This document shows, piece by piece, positions 18,130 to 27,716 of a DNA stretch of 53,500 nucleotides. Positions within the stretch are counted from its first letter, which is position 1, and each line of letters starts with the position of its first letter. The translations under genes and the position numbers were made by a program. This DNA is from Chromatiaceae bacterium (GTDB taxonomy: Bacteria; Pseudomonadota; Gammaproteobacteria; Chromatiales; Chromatiaceae). Under the pieces are notes generated by a model that was not told where the DNA came from, made no database searches, and was given only the letters and a program-made list of their open reading frames with translations. The stretch is from NCBI GenBank assembly GCA_013426805.1, contig JACDZG010000045.1, positions 1 through 53,500 on the forward strand, read 5' to 3'.

Positions 18130-18543
18130 TCAGCGTAAGCCTCCGTACCTGCCTTGCTCGATGCTGGTGATGCTGCTGCCGCTCACGCGAATTTCGTAGG
18201 AAAAGTGACCGGGGCCGGCATGATAGAACCATGTCTCGTAGGCCGGGCGCGTGACTGTCTGGGTTCCGGTTTGTACTTGGTAGCCATTTTTATCGTATGA
18301 ATAGACTGGCTTATTGGTCGAAGAAGCTGCGGTTTTTGATATATTGTCGGGTGATCCGCAAAGAGTGACCAAGCGGGCGACGCTGTCGCCTTGGGATATC
18401 AGGTCGCCGGAACAGCGCAAAATCGGCCCGAAGCGCGACTGCATCTGCCAGGCGCCACTCTCCGCGGGAACGATTCCCCACAACAGGGCCACGGCAGAAC
18501 CGGTGATGAGGACGCGTAATACGCGTTGCGCAGGGTGATGCAT
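18130..18543 (-). CDS. DUF2845 periplasmic protein
   Basis: This 137-residue protein has an N-terminal signal peptide (VLITGSAVALLWGIVPAES) and a DUF2845 domain: RCSGDLISQGDSVARLVTLCG, with the paired Cys, and the closing region ETWFYHAGPGHFSYEIRV followed by G. The ATG at 18543 has GGAG in front. The family is periplasmic and of unknown function; the N-terminal half resembles the SmpA/BamE-like 'G.s...v...cG.P' pattern. It is monocistronic here. Confidence 0.75.
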   Translation of the reverse strand: MHHPAQRVLRVLITGSAVALLWGIVPAESGAWQMQSRFGPILRCSGDLISQGDSVARLVTLCGSPDNISKTAASSTNKPVYSYDKNGYQVQTGTQTVTRPAYETWFYHAGPGHFSYEIRVSGSSITSIEQGRYGGLR

Positions 18544-18670
18544 ACGAAAACTCCGTTATCCAAGGTGCTGTGCGATCATGATCTAGTGCCGTTCGATCCT
18601 GGTCCCTTATTCCCAGGCTTATTACGTAGTTCCGACCCCCCGAGTTCAGGCGAGTCTGCTTCGACGCCCG

Positions 18671-18928
18671 CTACCCACGAAGCAAGCGATCATATTCTTC
18701 GTGGGTGCCGATCCAGACCCAGACGTAACCGCTTTCGTCTTCCATGGCGAGCGCTCGATGGTCACGGCCTACCCGAGCAGAGCAGAGTGTTCCAACTTTC
18801 TTAAAGCGCAATGACGGGTGACGCGGGTTCTCCTTGAGGATCTCGCAGTTCCTGCGGGCAATTTCCTGAATCGGCAGCGGCAGCGCATAGAAGCGATTCC
18901 AGAAACGCGCGGTCGTCTTATGCTTCAC
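18671..18928 (-). CDS. RelE/ParE-like toxin
   Basis: This 85-residue basic protein has the RelE/ParE fold pattern: a helix start (FWNRFYALPLPIQEIARRN), HPSLRFKKVG, a beta strand with SARVGRDHRALA, and the ending VWVWIGTHEEYDRLL. Such toxins cut ribosome-bound mRNA or poison gyrase; the type cannot be decided here. It starts with GTG overlapping the antitoxin stop (GTGA), so the two are translationally coupled. Confidence 0.75.
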   Translation of the reverse strand: MKHKTTARFWNRFYALPLPIQEIARRNCEILKENPRHPSLRFKKVGTLCSARVGRDHRALAMEDESGYVWVWIGTHEEYDRLLRG

Positions 18929-19125
18929 AGGTCGCCTAGATTCCCTGCTCTTTTCTCTTCAAGGGCTTCTTCAATAAGGAAATCAAGCTTTCCCGCGTCA
19001 GAATCTCTTGTGATTTCTTCGTCCCATGACTGCCATTCACGCTCGGACAACCAGTGTGATAGCTTCATGTACTCCCGGTGCGGCAGGGCCTCGATCTCTG
19101 ATTTGAGTTCTTCAAATGTTTTCAT
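18925..19125 (-). CDS. Antitoxin of the RelE/ParE-like pair
   Basis: This 66-residue acidic protein starts MKTFEELKSEIEALPHREY and resembles addiction-module antitoxins with an N-terminal helical regulator segment and an acidic tail (DFLIEEALEEKR) that would wrap the toxin. The ATG at 19125 follows GAGG; a longer reading to 19161 is less likely. As the first gene of the pair it probably represses its own promoter. Confidence 0.65.
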   Translation of the reverse strand: MKTFEELKSEIEALPHREYMKLSHWLSEREWQSWDEEITRDSDAGKLDFLIEEALEEKRAGNLGDL

Positions 19126-19291
19126 GCGGGAAACCTCATTTGCTCTCGGGGTGCTGGTCAAAGAAATCCTTGAAGAACCCAGGCTGATTCAACGAATCAG
19201 GATAAATAAGAACGACGATTTGGTCAATATAATACAATGGGTCCACGAGTGTTCCTAACGGCGGTATTCGGCAGCAGCGGCCTTGGTCATG

Positions 19292-19371
19292 GTTCCGGCC
19301 AGCCGAGTCGCCGGCCGACCGGAGTCCAAGGCTTCAGCCTTAGGCTCCAAATGCGCATCGCTGGCCGGAAC
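19292..19371. repeat. Nested palindromic element
   Basis: Outer 12-base arms GTTCCGGCCAGC (19292-19303) and GCTGGCCGGAAC (19360-19371) pair perfectly. Inside, 19321-19348 forms an imperfect hairpin (GGAGTCCAAGGCT with AGCCTTAGGCTCC). The design resembles the hairpin upstream of lipA, so both may belong to one palindromic repeat family. Confidence 0.65.
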
Positions 19372-19680
19372 GCTGATCAACGCCTTCTCTCGTATCAACG
19401 CTGCTCCAGTCACCGCCTCGCCGCTCCACGCTTGGTATCCTATCTATCCTATCATTCGTGCGCCGTCGTAAAAGCCTAGTCCGTACCGGACAATCCGTCA
19501 ACCAGCGAAGTCGAGATCCGCGCGTTTCGGGACTGCGATGGAAAACACTATACGAAACAGATGTCAAGCACTGATGCGGCCGACGGCTGCTTTCAGGGGC
19601 CGAGCGGAACATGGCGGGCTATTCGGATTGTCATCTCGCAGCAGAAAGACAGAGACTGAATCGCTCCTTTTTTGCCTGTG

Positions 19681-19720
19681 CTTTCCGTGTGCTTCCGTGT
19701 GCTTCCGTGTGCTTCCGTGG
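19681..19720. repeat. Four tandem copies of a 10-base unit
   Basis: The unit GCTTCCGTGT occurs four times, with the first and last copies slightly changed. No gene overlaps it convincingly. Confidence 0.8.
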
Positions 19721-19976
19721 CTATAATTCGGCGACCGGACAGCAGCGATGTGGATGCGGATCAAAGCCGTGCCGGCTTTGGTGATGATCCCCGGTGCTTT
19801 TTTGGTCGCGCGGGCGGCGGTCCGCGCAGGGGATGCGACAGACGAGGATCTCTTGGCTTGATCATTTTGGTGTCTCGGAGCACGTTTCGGGGGGCTTGAT
19901 GATCGTTCCGGCCGGTGTCTGGACGTCACGCACTCGGCGAGGCTTTTCGTGAGTAGACGCGGACGACGAGGATTCA

Positions 19977-20450
19977 ATGACAAGAACCGATGCGAATCTG
20001 CATCTGCAGACAATTTATGGCTCACCCAGTCAAGCGGCCTTCGGCAGCGCGGTGTTCTGTGACCGCGTGGCGCAAGCGGAAGACCTGGGCGCCGCGGCCC
20101 TGACGTATTACCGCCATTTCGTTGGTGCGCATTGGGAGCAGTTCGGCGAAGATGCCTGGATGTCCGGCTGGAAACCGCTTCATGTGCGTCAAGCCGCTGA
20201 CCGGCGAGGCATTGTGACCGAGTTGCGGGGCCTCACCGAGCGGGATGCACGAGCGTCGGTCGAGTTGCTGCTGGATACGATCGACGATCCCGCGGCCGGG
20301 CAGAAGGCGCTGTCGGCCGTCTACGACGACGCGGCCGTGGAGAACCTGGAGGTCTATTCCCTGGGTGACGGCGCGGCGATGTCGGGGTTGCTGATTGCCG
20401 GGCGAGATCGCAGCGGCGACGCGACTTTTCTGGTCTTTCTGCTGGATTGA
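19977..20450 (+). CDS. Hypothetical protein, 157 residues
   Basis: This soluble protein starts at the ATG at 19977 behind GAGGATTCA. It has no signal peptide or membrane segment; Ala, Asp and Leu are frequent. I do not recognise a family. It ends 110 bases before the lysozyme-inhibitor-like gene on the same strand. Coding character (GC-rich third positions, clear ribosome site) is good. Confidence 0.6.
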   Translation: MTRTDANLHLQTIYGSPSQAAFGSAVFCDRVAQAEDLGAAALTYYRHFVGAHWEQFGEDAWMSGWKPLHVRQAADRRGIVTELRGLTERDARASVELLLDTIDDPAAGQKALSAVYDDAAVENLEVYSLGDGAAMSGLLIAGRDRSGDATFLVFLLD

Positions 20451-20559
20451 GCGGCGATCTTGTCAGGAGATTCCTGACGTTGATGCCCTGGTATTGCCCG
20501 AACGCCGAACAGGCTTTACCATGGCGCGCCCTGATCGTAACCAAGGATTTTACTGCACT

Positions 20560-21243
20560 ATGAGATCGCCTGCGCTGGTGTTGCTTTGTTGTCTCGTCGC
20601 GGCCCTGCCGGTCCTGGCCGCCGACGGCATTCGCACTGAACGGGTCCACTTCAAGGCCGGGTCGACGGGTGCCACGGTCACCGGCCGCCTGCACGGCGAC
20701 CAGGACGTCGATTACCTGCTCGGGGCCACGGCCGGGCAGCCCATGAGTGTGCAGTTGCACTCGGATAACCCTCAGAACTATTTCAATATCCTGCCTCCGG
20801 GGTCGGAGGAGGCGCTCTTTGTCGGCAGCACGTCCGGCGGCCGCTTCGATGGCACGCTGCCCGCCACCGGTGACTATCGGATTCGGGTCTATCTGATGCG
20901 CGCCGCGGCGCGCCGCGGCGAACAAGCCAACTACAGCCTGAAAGTCCAGATCGGGGGCGGACATCCGCAGTCGGCGGCCCCCAAGCATGACTTTGCGGAC
21001 AGTCTTGCCGGCGGACCGGATTTCTGGGAGGTCAGCGGTGTCGCCGCCGGTGACGCGCTCAACCTGCGGCGCGAGCCGACGAGCCGGGCGGGGGTGATCG
21101 TTGCCATGCGCAACGGCACCGTGCTGCGCAATCACGGCTGCGAGATGCATGGCGGCCGGCGGTGGTGCCAGGTGTCCATGCGCGACGATCCGCAGCGTCG
21201 CGGCTGGGTGTCGGGGCGTTATCTGCGCGAGTCGTCGCAGTGA
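20560..21243 (+). CDS. PliG-like lysozyme inhibitor with C-terminal SH3 domain
   Basis: This 227-residue exported protein has a signal peptide (LVLLCCLVAALPVLAA). Residues about 30-130 match the inhibitor of g-type lysozyme family: VHFKAGSTGATVTGRLHG, DVDYLLGATAGQ, NPQNYFNILPPGSEEALF and DYRIRVYLMRAAARRGE. Known PliG proteins are periplasmic and block goose-type lysozyme. A bacterial SH3-like domain follows at about 165-227 (LNLRREPT through GWVSGRYL). The SH3 fusion could anchor it at the cell wall. The start at 20560 is favoured by the signal peptide; ATG 20521 would place 13 polar residues before it. Confidence 0.75.
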   Translation: MRSPALVLLCCLVAALPVLAADGIRTERVHFKAGSTGATVTGRLHGDQDVDYLLGATAGQPMSVQLHSDNPQNYFNILPPGSEEALFVGSTSGGRFDGTLPATGDYRIRVYLMRAAARRGEQANYSLKVQIGGGHPQSAAPKHDFADSLAGGPDFWEVSGVAAGDALNLRREPTSRAGVIVAMRNGTVLRNHGCEMHGGRRWCQVSMRDDPQRRGWVSGRYLRESSQ

Positions 21244-21466
21244 TTTCGAGTCTATCCATTCCCGTCATCTACTGGAGATCAATAAGGTCTACCGCAAGTC
21301 CGGTCTGGGCTCGAAGGGGATGATCGACGAATTCCCAGGCGAGACCATTCACATCCTTTATTGATCGGCAGCGCGGGTTGCGCGGGCCGGCCATGATCGC
21401 CGTTGCGGCCAAAGCGGCCACTTTTTCCAGGTTCACCGACTCATCCACCGGACCCGAGGGCCGCTC

Positions 21467-24442
21467 ATGTTCAAGGCGATCTCGCGCAGTCTCCTGACCC
21501 CGCTCATCCTGGCCGGGCTCTATCTGATCCCGGTCAACCTGTTGCTGAACTTGCCGGCGGCCCGGCAGTGGCTGAACAGTCGGCAACCGGACGCGCTGAC
21601 GCTGACTTGGGAGCGGGCCTGGTCCTGGTATCCGTTGCGGGTGCAGGTGCGCGGGCTCGCGGCGGATGGGCAGACCGCGGTTGAGCAATGGCAGGTGGAT
21701 GCCGGCAGTGCCGGTGCTTCGGTTTCGCTGGTGCCTTTGCTGCGCGGCCAGATCCGCATCCACGACCTGGACCTCAATGATGTGCGGGTGAGCCTGCGTC
21801 CGCGGCCGAAATCGGGGCAGGACGACCCGGCACTGCGCCCGTTCTACCCGGTGATCCGCCATCGTGATCCGACGGCTGTCGCCGCCGCGCCGCCGCCGGC
21901 CGGCGGACCGCTGGTGCTGGCGGTGGAGAATCTGCGCCTCACCGGCGAGACGCAAGCCTGGATCGGTCATCTTCGCACGACCCTCACCGGGACCCTGGGC
22001 GGCAGCTTCAGTCTGGATACCGGCACCGGACAGGTGGGGCTGGCCGATGCCGATCTGGATCTACGGCTGTCGGCGTTGGCGATCGGCCCGGACAAGGATC
22101 TGCTGCGGGACGCGGCGGTGCGCGGTCGGATCGAGGTGCAGCCCTTTGTCATGACCGCGATCAGCGGCCCGGACGCGCTACGGCTGCTGATGATCAACGC
22201 CGAGGTCGACCTGCCGGTCGATCGCCTGCACGCCCTGAGCCACCTGCTGCAGCTCGATGGCCTCACGCTCGACGGTAGCGGTCGGCTGCACGGGCGGCTG
22301 CATCTGGAGCACGGCGATCTGCGCGGCGATACGGACCTCGTGCTCGACGCCGATCGGTTGCGTACCGGGATCGGACGGTTCGGCTTCGCTGGACATGGCA
22401 GGGTGCAAGTGCTTGTCAATCCTCAGGATGAGCAGGATTTGGTGGTGCGCTTCGCGACCTTGGAGGTGCTGTTGGCCGAGGACGGGGCCGGGTCCGGGGC
22501 CGATCGCACACCGGCCACTCCCGCGCGGGGCGAGGCGCCCGCGGCCGCCCTGCGGCCGCTTTATCGCGGGCAGGATGTGGCGCTGACGCTGCACCTTGCC
22601 GCGCCGGACCGCAAACACGACGTCACCCGGCTGATCGTGGCGATCCCGGAGTTCGCGGTGCCTGATCTGTCCGTGTATCAGCGGTTCTTGCCTCCCCAGT
22701 CCGGCCTGGTGTTACACGCAGGTCAGGGTAAGTTGTCCGGACGCGCCGAGCTGTCACGCGAGACGCTGCTGCTGGATCTGCTGCTGACGGGCGCCGCTGC
22801 GGATCTCGCCTACCATGAGCAACGTCTCAGTGCCGATCTGGACCTGCGGCTGCAGCTCGCGGGTCAGTCGGCGGCGGGCGAGGGCAGGGCACCGAACCAT
22901 CGGTCGAAACGGCGGGCGAAGCCGGCGGCGGTACTGGATCTGAGCGGCAGCCACCTGCGTCTGGACCGTGTCCGGGTCACCCTGTCGGATCAGGCCGATC
23001 CGCGTCCCTGGCAGGCCGCCCTCGCCATCGCGGAGGGTCACGTTCAGTTACCGCTCACGGGTGCGGAACTGGCGCATGGCGCCATGCTGTCGCTGGCCGA
23101 GCGCATCGCTCACCGCGGGGCTGCCGCCTTCCTGGACATGACGGACGCGCGGTTGCGGGCCCGGTTGGACGCGCCGCAGCTCAACTGGATCGCGGCGCTG
23201 ATCCACCACCCCATGGGCCTCGCCTTGCGCGGCAGCGGTGCGGTGGACGTGGATTTGCGACTGGTGGACGGCTGGCTTGGCGCCGACAGCGCCTTGGTGG
23301 TGAAGACGCAGGATCTCGGTATCGATCTGCTGGATCACGCGGCGACCGGGGCGGGTGAGGTCAAGCTACGGGTCGAGCAGGGCGGGCGGCATCCCTTGCT
23401 GGCGCTGGATGCCGGGTTGACCGATGCCCGACTGGGACCCGCGGATGCCCCGCGTCCGGAGTTGGAGCAGGCGCGCTTCGAACTCGCGGTGCGGGCGCGC
23501 AATCCGGATGCGCACGGCCGGGGCGCCATCACGACGATCGAGCTGCGCGTGCCCACGGCACGGGTCAGGGACATGAGTGTCTACAACCCCTATCTCCCGC
23601 CGCAGAGTCCGTTGCGATTCGTTGCCGGCGAGGCCGATGTCAGCGCGGACCTGTCCCTGGCGCCCAATCAGGTCAAAGGGCAAGCGATCCTCAACGGCGA
23701 GCGGCTGCGGATGCAAGTGGCCGGCGAGGACATCACGACCGACCTGCGCCTGGATGTCCTGGTGCGCGACGGCGATGTCGCCAAGCGGCGCTTCAACATC
23801 GCCGGCAGCGCGCTGCGCCTGCACCGGGTGCAGGTGACCGGCAACGCGCAGACGCACAAACAGCCCGACTGGCATGCCCTGGTACAGGCGGAACGGGCCC
23901 AGGTGCAGTGGAGTCGGCCGCTCACCCTGGATCTGGCGGCGGACATCATGGTCGCCGACTCCCGCCCATTCGTTGCCGTGCTCGATCAGCAGCGCGGCAA
24001 GCATGATTGGATTGGCCAGTTGTTGACCGTCAAAGACTTGGCCGGCCGGGTCGAACTGGCCATCGACCAAGCGGGCACCCGACTGCCGCACCTGCTGCTC
24101 GGCAGCCGCGAGCTCGAGGTCGGCGTCAAGGGCCGGGCCACCGCCGCCGGTCCGGAGGGTGTGGTCTACGCTCGCTTCCACAATCTGGCCGGGTTGCTCG
24201 CGCAGCAGGGCAAGACCCGGCACTTCGAGCTGACCGACGCCCGCCGCCGGTTCGACGCCTATGTGGCGGACGCGACACCCCTGGAACAGTCCGCGGGGGA
24301 GCAGGCTTCGGCCAGTCATGCCGCGGCCGACGGTGCCAAGACGTCCGTCGCTTCCGGCACCCATCCGGGCACTTCGCACCCGGTGGTTGCCCCCAAGGCG
24401 CCGAAGCAATCGGTCAACCCATTCCTAGAAAGTGATGGCTGA
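21467..24442 (+). CDS. Large AsmA-like envelope protein
   Basis: This 991-residue protein has a single N-terminal membrane anchor (about 8-28) and a long, beta-rich periplasmic part, the layout of AsmA/TamB/YdbH-type proteins. Relatives are thought to form hydrophobic channels moving phospholipid between membranes. Two segments resemble each other ([13 protein letters not shown] at about 398 and [13 protein letters not shown] at about 702, each followed by an alternating strand pattern), suggesting an internal duplication. GAGG precedes the ATG. No operon partner is visible; exact subfamily is uncertain. Confidence 0.6.
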   Translation: MFKAISRSLLTPLILAGLYLIPVNLLLNLPAARQWLNSRQPDALTLTWERAWSWYPLRVQVRGLAADGQTAVEQWQVDAGSAGASVSLVPLLRGQIRIHDLDLNDVRVSLRPRPKSGQDDPALRPFYPVIRHRDPTAVAAAPPPAGGPLVLAVENLRLTGETQAWIGHLRTTLTGTLGGSFSLDTGTGQVGLADADLDLRLSALAIGPDKDLLRDAAVRGRIEVQPFVMTAISGPDALRLLMINAEVDLPVDRLHALSHLLQLDGLTLDGSGRLHGRLHLEHGDLRGDTDLVLDADRLRTGIGRFGFAGHGRVQVLVNPQDEQDLVVRFATLEVLLAEDGAGSGADRTPATPARGEAPAAALRPLYRGQDVALTLHLAAPDRKHDVTRLIVAIPEFAVPDLSVYQRFLPPQSGLVLHAGQGKLSGRAELSRETLLLDLLLTGAAADLAYHEQRLSADLDLRLQLAGQSAAGEGRAPNHRSKRRAKPAAVLDLSGSHLRLDRVRVTLSDQADPRPWQAALAIAEGHVQLPLTGAELAHGAMLSLAERIAHRGAAAFLDMTDARLRARLDAPQLNWIAALIHHPMGLALRGSGAVDVDLRLVDGWLGADSALVVKTQDLGIDLLDHAATGAGEVKLRVEQGGRHPLLALDAGLTDARLGPADAPRPELEQARFELAVRARNPDAHGRGAITTIELRVPTARVRDMSVYNPYLPPQSPLRFVAGEADVSADLSLAPNQVKGQAILNGERLRMQVAGEDITTDLRLDVLVRDGDVAKRRFNIAGSALRLHRVQVTGNAQTHKQPDWHALVQAERAQVQWSRPLTLDLAADIMVADSRPFVAVLDQQRGKHDWIGQLLTVKDLAGRVELAIDQAGTRLPHLLLGSRELEVGVKGRATAAGPEGVVYARFHNLAGLLAQQGKTRHFELTDARRRFDAYVADATPLEQSAGEQASASHAAADGAKTSVASGTHPGTSHPVVAPKAPKQSVNPFLESDG

Positions 24443-24797
24443 TCCTCGGGCGATTGCGCCGACGCGGAACAACGACAGGATGCGCCGAGGATCACCTTGC
24501 TGGGTTCGCGCATATAACATGGTATTTTGCGCGGTCTTCATCGCTGGCAAATGGTGCCGTCACTCGGTAGCCTGTTCACCTAACGTGGGCCTTGATCGTC
24601 GCTCCAGCCATAGGAAAACCGGAGGTCGAGGCTTTAGCCGGTCGATACCGCGCCTGCGCGGCCCTGGCCCGGCTCAAGCCTCGACCTCCAGTGCGCGAGT
24701 CCCGGCAGTGGCCGGAACGATGAGTGACGCCCTAACGTGCTGTTGTCAGACCCTGAGCCCGCCAACCGATCACTGCCCCCGAGACGGATTTTGCATC
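24443..24797. other. Intergenic region upstream of lipA
   Basis: This 355-base region holds the long hairpin at 24621-24689 and otherwise nothing I recognise. An open frame in phase with lipA runs through it, but it lacks family similarity and starts inside the preceding gene. Confidence 0.6.
24621..24689. repeat. Long palindrome upstream of lipA
   Basis: The arms 24621-24641 and 24669-24689 are 21 bases long with one mismatch (GGAGGTCGAGGCTTTAGCCGG against its complement). The 27-base loop contains a smaller GC-rich hairpin. No T-run follows in either direction, so a mobile palindromic repeat is more likely than a terminator. Confidence 0.75.
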
Positions 24798-25760
24798 ATG
24801 ACTGATATCCCCTCGCGCTCCACCCCCGACACGCACCAGCGGGGCGCCGACAAGGTTGCGCGCATTCCGATCAAGGTCGAGCCGGTCGCGGAGGTGCTGC
24901 GTAAGCCCTCCTGGATCCGCGCCCAGGCGCCGCTTGGCGAGGGTGTGGCGCGGATCAAGCGCATGCTGCGCGAGGCGCAATTGACCACGGTGTGCGAGGA
25001 AGCCAACTGCCCGAATCTGGGGGAGTGTTTCAATCACGGCACCGCCACCTTCATGATTCTCGGCGATGTCTGCACCCGCCGTTGTCCTTTCTGCGACGTG
25101 GCTCATGGCCGTCCCCAGCCGGTCGACCCGGCGGAGCCGGGGCACCTGGCGCAGTCGATCGCGGCCATGGGGCTGCGTTATGTGGTCATTACCTCGGTGG
25201 ATCGGGACGACCTGCGCGACGGCGGCGCCGGACACTTCGCCGACTGTTTGCGCGCCGTGCGTGCCGCCTGCCCCGAGACCCGGCTGGAGGTGCTGGTGCC
25301 GGACTTTCGCGGCCGTCAGGCGGTCGCCCTGGAGCAGTTCCAGGGCGCGGCGGTCCCGGATGTGTTCAACCACAACCTGGAGACGGTGCCCCGGCTCTAT
25401 GCCCAGGCGCGCCCTGGGGCGGACTATCAGGGTTCGCTCGATCTGCTCGCCGAATTCAAGGCGCGCCATGATGCGGTGCCCACCAAGTCCGGCATCATGC
25501 TCGGGTTGGGGGAGGCCTGCGACGAGGTGCTGGCGGTCATGGCGGATCTGCGTGCGCACGGCTGCGACCTGTTGACGCTGGGACAATATCTCCAGCCGAG
25601 CCGCGACCATCTGCCGGTGCGGCGTTATTGGACGCCGGAAGAGTTCGCGGCCTTGCGGCGGGCCGGCGAAACCCTGGGCTTCACCAACGTGGCGAGCGGT
25701 CCCATGGTTCGCTCGTCCTATCACGCGGACCGCCAGGCGCAGGGTTTGGTGGGCGCCTGA
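24798..25760 (+). CDS. lipA: Lipoyl synthase
   Basis: This radical-SAM enzyme, 320 residues, inserts two sulfurs into protein-bound octanoyl groups to make lipoate. The auxiliary cluster motif is [12 protein letters not shown] (CX4CX5C), the radical-SAM motif is CTRRCPFC (CX3CX2C), and the C-terminal RSSYHAD carries the conserved Ser cluster ligand. The ATG at 24798 fits the family. LipB is not in the window, so lipA is separated from its usual neighbour here. Confidence 0.97.
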   Translation: MTDIPSRSTPDTHQRGADKVARIPIKVEPVAEVLRKPSWIRAQAPLGEGVARIKRMLREAQLTTVCEEANCPNLGECFNHGTATFMILGDVCTRRCPFCDVAHGRPQPVDPAEPGHLAQSIAAMGLRYVVITSVDRDDLRDGGAGHFADCLRAVRAACPETRLEVLVPDFRGRQAVALEQFQGAAVPDVFNHNLETVPRLYAQARPGADYQGSLDLLAEFKARHDAVPTKSGIMLGLGEACDEVLAVMADLRAHGCDLLTLGQYLQPSRDHLPVRRYWTPEEFAALRRAGETLGFTNVASGPMVRSSYHADRQAQGLVGA

Positions 25761-25774
25761 GTCCGGCGCCCGCG

Positions 25775-26197
25775 ATGTCCCCCATGCCCGACTGGCTCAC
25801 GCTCGCGGTTGCCTTCCTGGCCTTCATGGCCCTGATCATCACGGTGCAGGCGGTGGACCGTCACGCCGCCGGGCGTTTCGGCTACCGGCCCTTCGCCTTG
25901 CCCAACCTGGCTTTCATGCTCATCCCCCACGGTCTGCTCGCCGCCTGGCTGATCACCTGGTGGTCGACCGGCCGGCCGGCCGCGGCGGTGGTCTTGGCGG
26001 CACCGTCCGCGGCCCGGTGGGTGCCGACCCTGCTGGGAACATCAATGGCGATCGGTCTGTTCCTGATCCTGTGGCGGCGTACCAGCGCCTGGATCGCGTT
26101 GTTCGGGGTTCCGGTCATGGCGGCAGGCGCCTCGGTGCTGCTGGTTTCGGGCCTGTTCGGCGAACTGGCGCGGGCTGGTGCGGGGCGGGATCGCTGA
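25775..26197 (+). CDS. Small four-helix membrane protein
   Basis: This 140-residue protein has four probable membrane segments (about 5-25, 47-65, 90-108, 113-133). It starts 14 bases after the lipA stop, so it is likely co-transcribed. I recognise no family. A second ATG (residue 4) is an equally good start. Confidence 0.55.
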   Translation: MSPMPDWLTLAVAFLAFMALIITVQAVDRHAAGRFGYRPFALPNLAFMLIPHGLLAAWLITWWSTGRPAAAVVLAAPSAARWVPTLLGTSMAIGLFLILWRRTSAWIALFGVPVMAAGASVLLVSGLFGELARAGAGRDR

Positions 26198-26231
26198 GCC
26201 TGCCGGCCGTGAAGGAAGCGCTCCGCACCCC

Positions 26232-26327
26232 GTGGGAGCGGCCTCCGGCCGCGATGCGTCCGTGCAGGGGGTCGCGGCGTCAGCATGTGCACAGCGCCGT
26301 TCCAGCGCGGACGAAGGCCGTTCCCGC
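26232..26327. repeat. Imperfect long inverted repeat
   Basis: Arms 26232-26253 and 26306-26327 pair at 18 of 22 bases, with a 52-base loop. It fills most of the gap before the ydcF-like gene. There is no T-run, so it is likely a decayed palindromic repeat. Confidence 0.55.
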
Positions 26328-26448
26328 AGGTGTTCAGCCGTACGTTTAGTGGTATTTTGGTTGCCGGACAGCGCAGCCATCCGATGACTCCCCGCCGTGC
26401 CGGAATTGCTGCCAACCTTTGTTCCAACTCAACGGGAGACCTGATGCC

Positions 26449-27246
26449 ATGACGGCCTACAGTGTGATCAAGACCCTGCTCATGCCGCCCGGAATCATCA
26501 TCCTGATGCTCCTGGCCGCCTTCTTCCTGGTCCGCGGTGTCCTGGGACGTGTGCTGCTGTTTGGCGCTGCCTCCTTGCTTGCCCTGATGAGCGTGCCGGT
26601 GGTGGCGATGCTGTTGATGGCGCCGCTGGAGCCCTATCCCCCCCTGGATGTCCGTGCGCCGCTGCCGTCGCAGACGCAGGCGATCCTGGTGCTGGGCGCC
26701 GGGCTTTACCATGACGCGCCGGAATATCAGCGCGATACGATCGATGGGTTCAGCTTGCAGCGGTCACGTTACGCGGCCTGGCTGCATCGGGCGACCGGTC
26801 TGCCGATCTATGTCAGCGGTGGCGCGGTCAAGGCCGACGAGCCGGCGGTGGGCGAGGCGATGGCGCGGGTGTTGCGTGAGGAGTTCCAGGTCCCCGTGGC
26901 CGGGGTCGAGAGCAACAGCCGAACCAGTTGGGAGAACGCGGCTTTTTCCAAGCCGATGCTGGAGCGGGCGGGGGTGTCGCGCGTGCTGCTGGTCAGCAGC
27001 GCCTGGCATCTGCCGCGGACGGTGGAGGTGTTCGAGCGGGCCGGTGTCGCCGTCGTCCCGGCCCCGACCGGCTTCATCACGAGTCCGGATTGGCAGAACA
27101 CGCTGGCCCTGGGCGATTGGCTGCCGTCCGCGGCGGCCTTCAATATCAGCTACTACGCGGTCCACGAGCATCTGGGGCGGGCCTGGTACCAGGTGCGTCA
27201 ATGGGTGTCGGGCGCGCCGCGCATGGCGCCGGCGGCCAATTCGTAG
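26449..27246 (+). CDS. YdcF/ElyC (DUF218) family protein
   Basis: This 265-residue inner-membrane protein has two N-terminal membrane segments (about 10-30 and 33-58), followed by a DUF218 domain: AILVLGAGLYHDAPEY, LPIYVSGGAVKADEP, SNSRTSWENA and VSSAWHLPRT. The order of Gly, Glu/Asn and His motifs is that of ElyC/SanA/YdcF. ElyC affects envelope polysaccharide assembly in E. coli; the biochemical activity of the family is unsettled. The start at 26449 lies somewhat far from GGGAG. Confidence 0.85.
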   Translation: MTAYSVIKTLLMPPGIIILMLLAAFFLVRGVLGRVLLFGAASLLALMSVPVVAMLLMAPLEPYPPLDVRAPLPSQTQAILVLGAGLYHDAPEYQRDTIDGFSLQRSRYAAWLHRATGLPIYVSGGAVKADEPAVGEAMARVLREEFQVPVAGVESNSRTSWENAAFSKPMLERAGVSRVLLVSSAWHLPRTVEVFERAGVAVVPAPTGFITSPDWQNTLALGDWLPSAAAFNISYYAVHEHLGRAWYQVRQWVSGAPRMAPAANS

Positions 27247-27251
27247 GGTGT

Positions 27252-27698
27252 TCAGTCGAACCGCAACGGCGCCACCGTGCCCGCGGCGCGGTAGGCCAGG
27301 TAATCGGCCAGTACGGTCGCGTGATCGAAGGCGAGTTGCGCGGGGAGCGCGTCGAGCGCAAAGACCTGCACGGCGCGGGCATCATCCAAGGCCGCGGGCG
27401 CGCCGCGCGCCTCGGCCACATAGACGGCGGTGACCGTGTGGCCGCGCGGGTCGCGGGCCGGGTGCGAATAGAGGCCGAGCAGGACGCGCAGCCGCACATG
27501 CAGGCCGGTCTCCTCCCGGGCTTCGCGCACCGCGGCCTGTTCCAGCCGCTCGCCGTAGTCCACAAAACCGCCGGGGATGGCCCAGCCAGGCGGCGGGTTG
27601 AGACGCTCGATCAACACGATCGGACGGCCGGGGCGGTCGACCAGTTCGATGATTGCGTCCGCGGTAACCAAGGGGGTGACTGGGATTGGCATGGTCAT
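27252..27698 (-). CDS. Nudix hydrolase
   Basis: This 148-residue pyrophosphohydrolase has a complete Nudix box beginning [15 protein letters not shown] and ending REAREETGL (GX5EX7REUXEEXGU). The preceding [17 protein letters not shown] is typical of ADP-ribose or nucleotide-sugar type members. The substrate cannot be specified. It converges with the ydcF-like gene, six bases apart, and reads with the M14-family gene upstream. Confidence 0.9.
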   Translation of the reverse strand: MTMPIPVTPLVTADAIIELVDRPGRPIVLIERLNPPPGWAIPGGFVDYGERLEQAAVREAREETGLHVRLRVLLGLYSHPARDPRGHTVTAVYVAEARGAPAALDDARAVQVFALDALPAQLAFDHATVLADYLAYRAAGTVAPLRFD

Positions 27699-27716
27699 AG
27701 TCTCCGACGTGCTTGA

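Larger units (their letters stand above)
19126..19976. other. Gene-free stretch with palindromic and tandem repeats
   Basis: These 850 bases contain only short ORFs with no family features. They hold a nested palindrome (19292-19371) and a 10-base tandem repeat (19681-19720), and look like decayed intergenic DNA between a toxin-antitoxin pair and an orphan gene. Confidence 0.6.
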
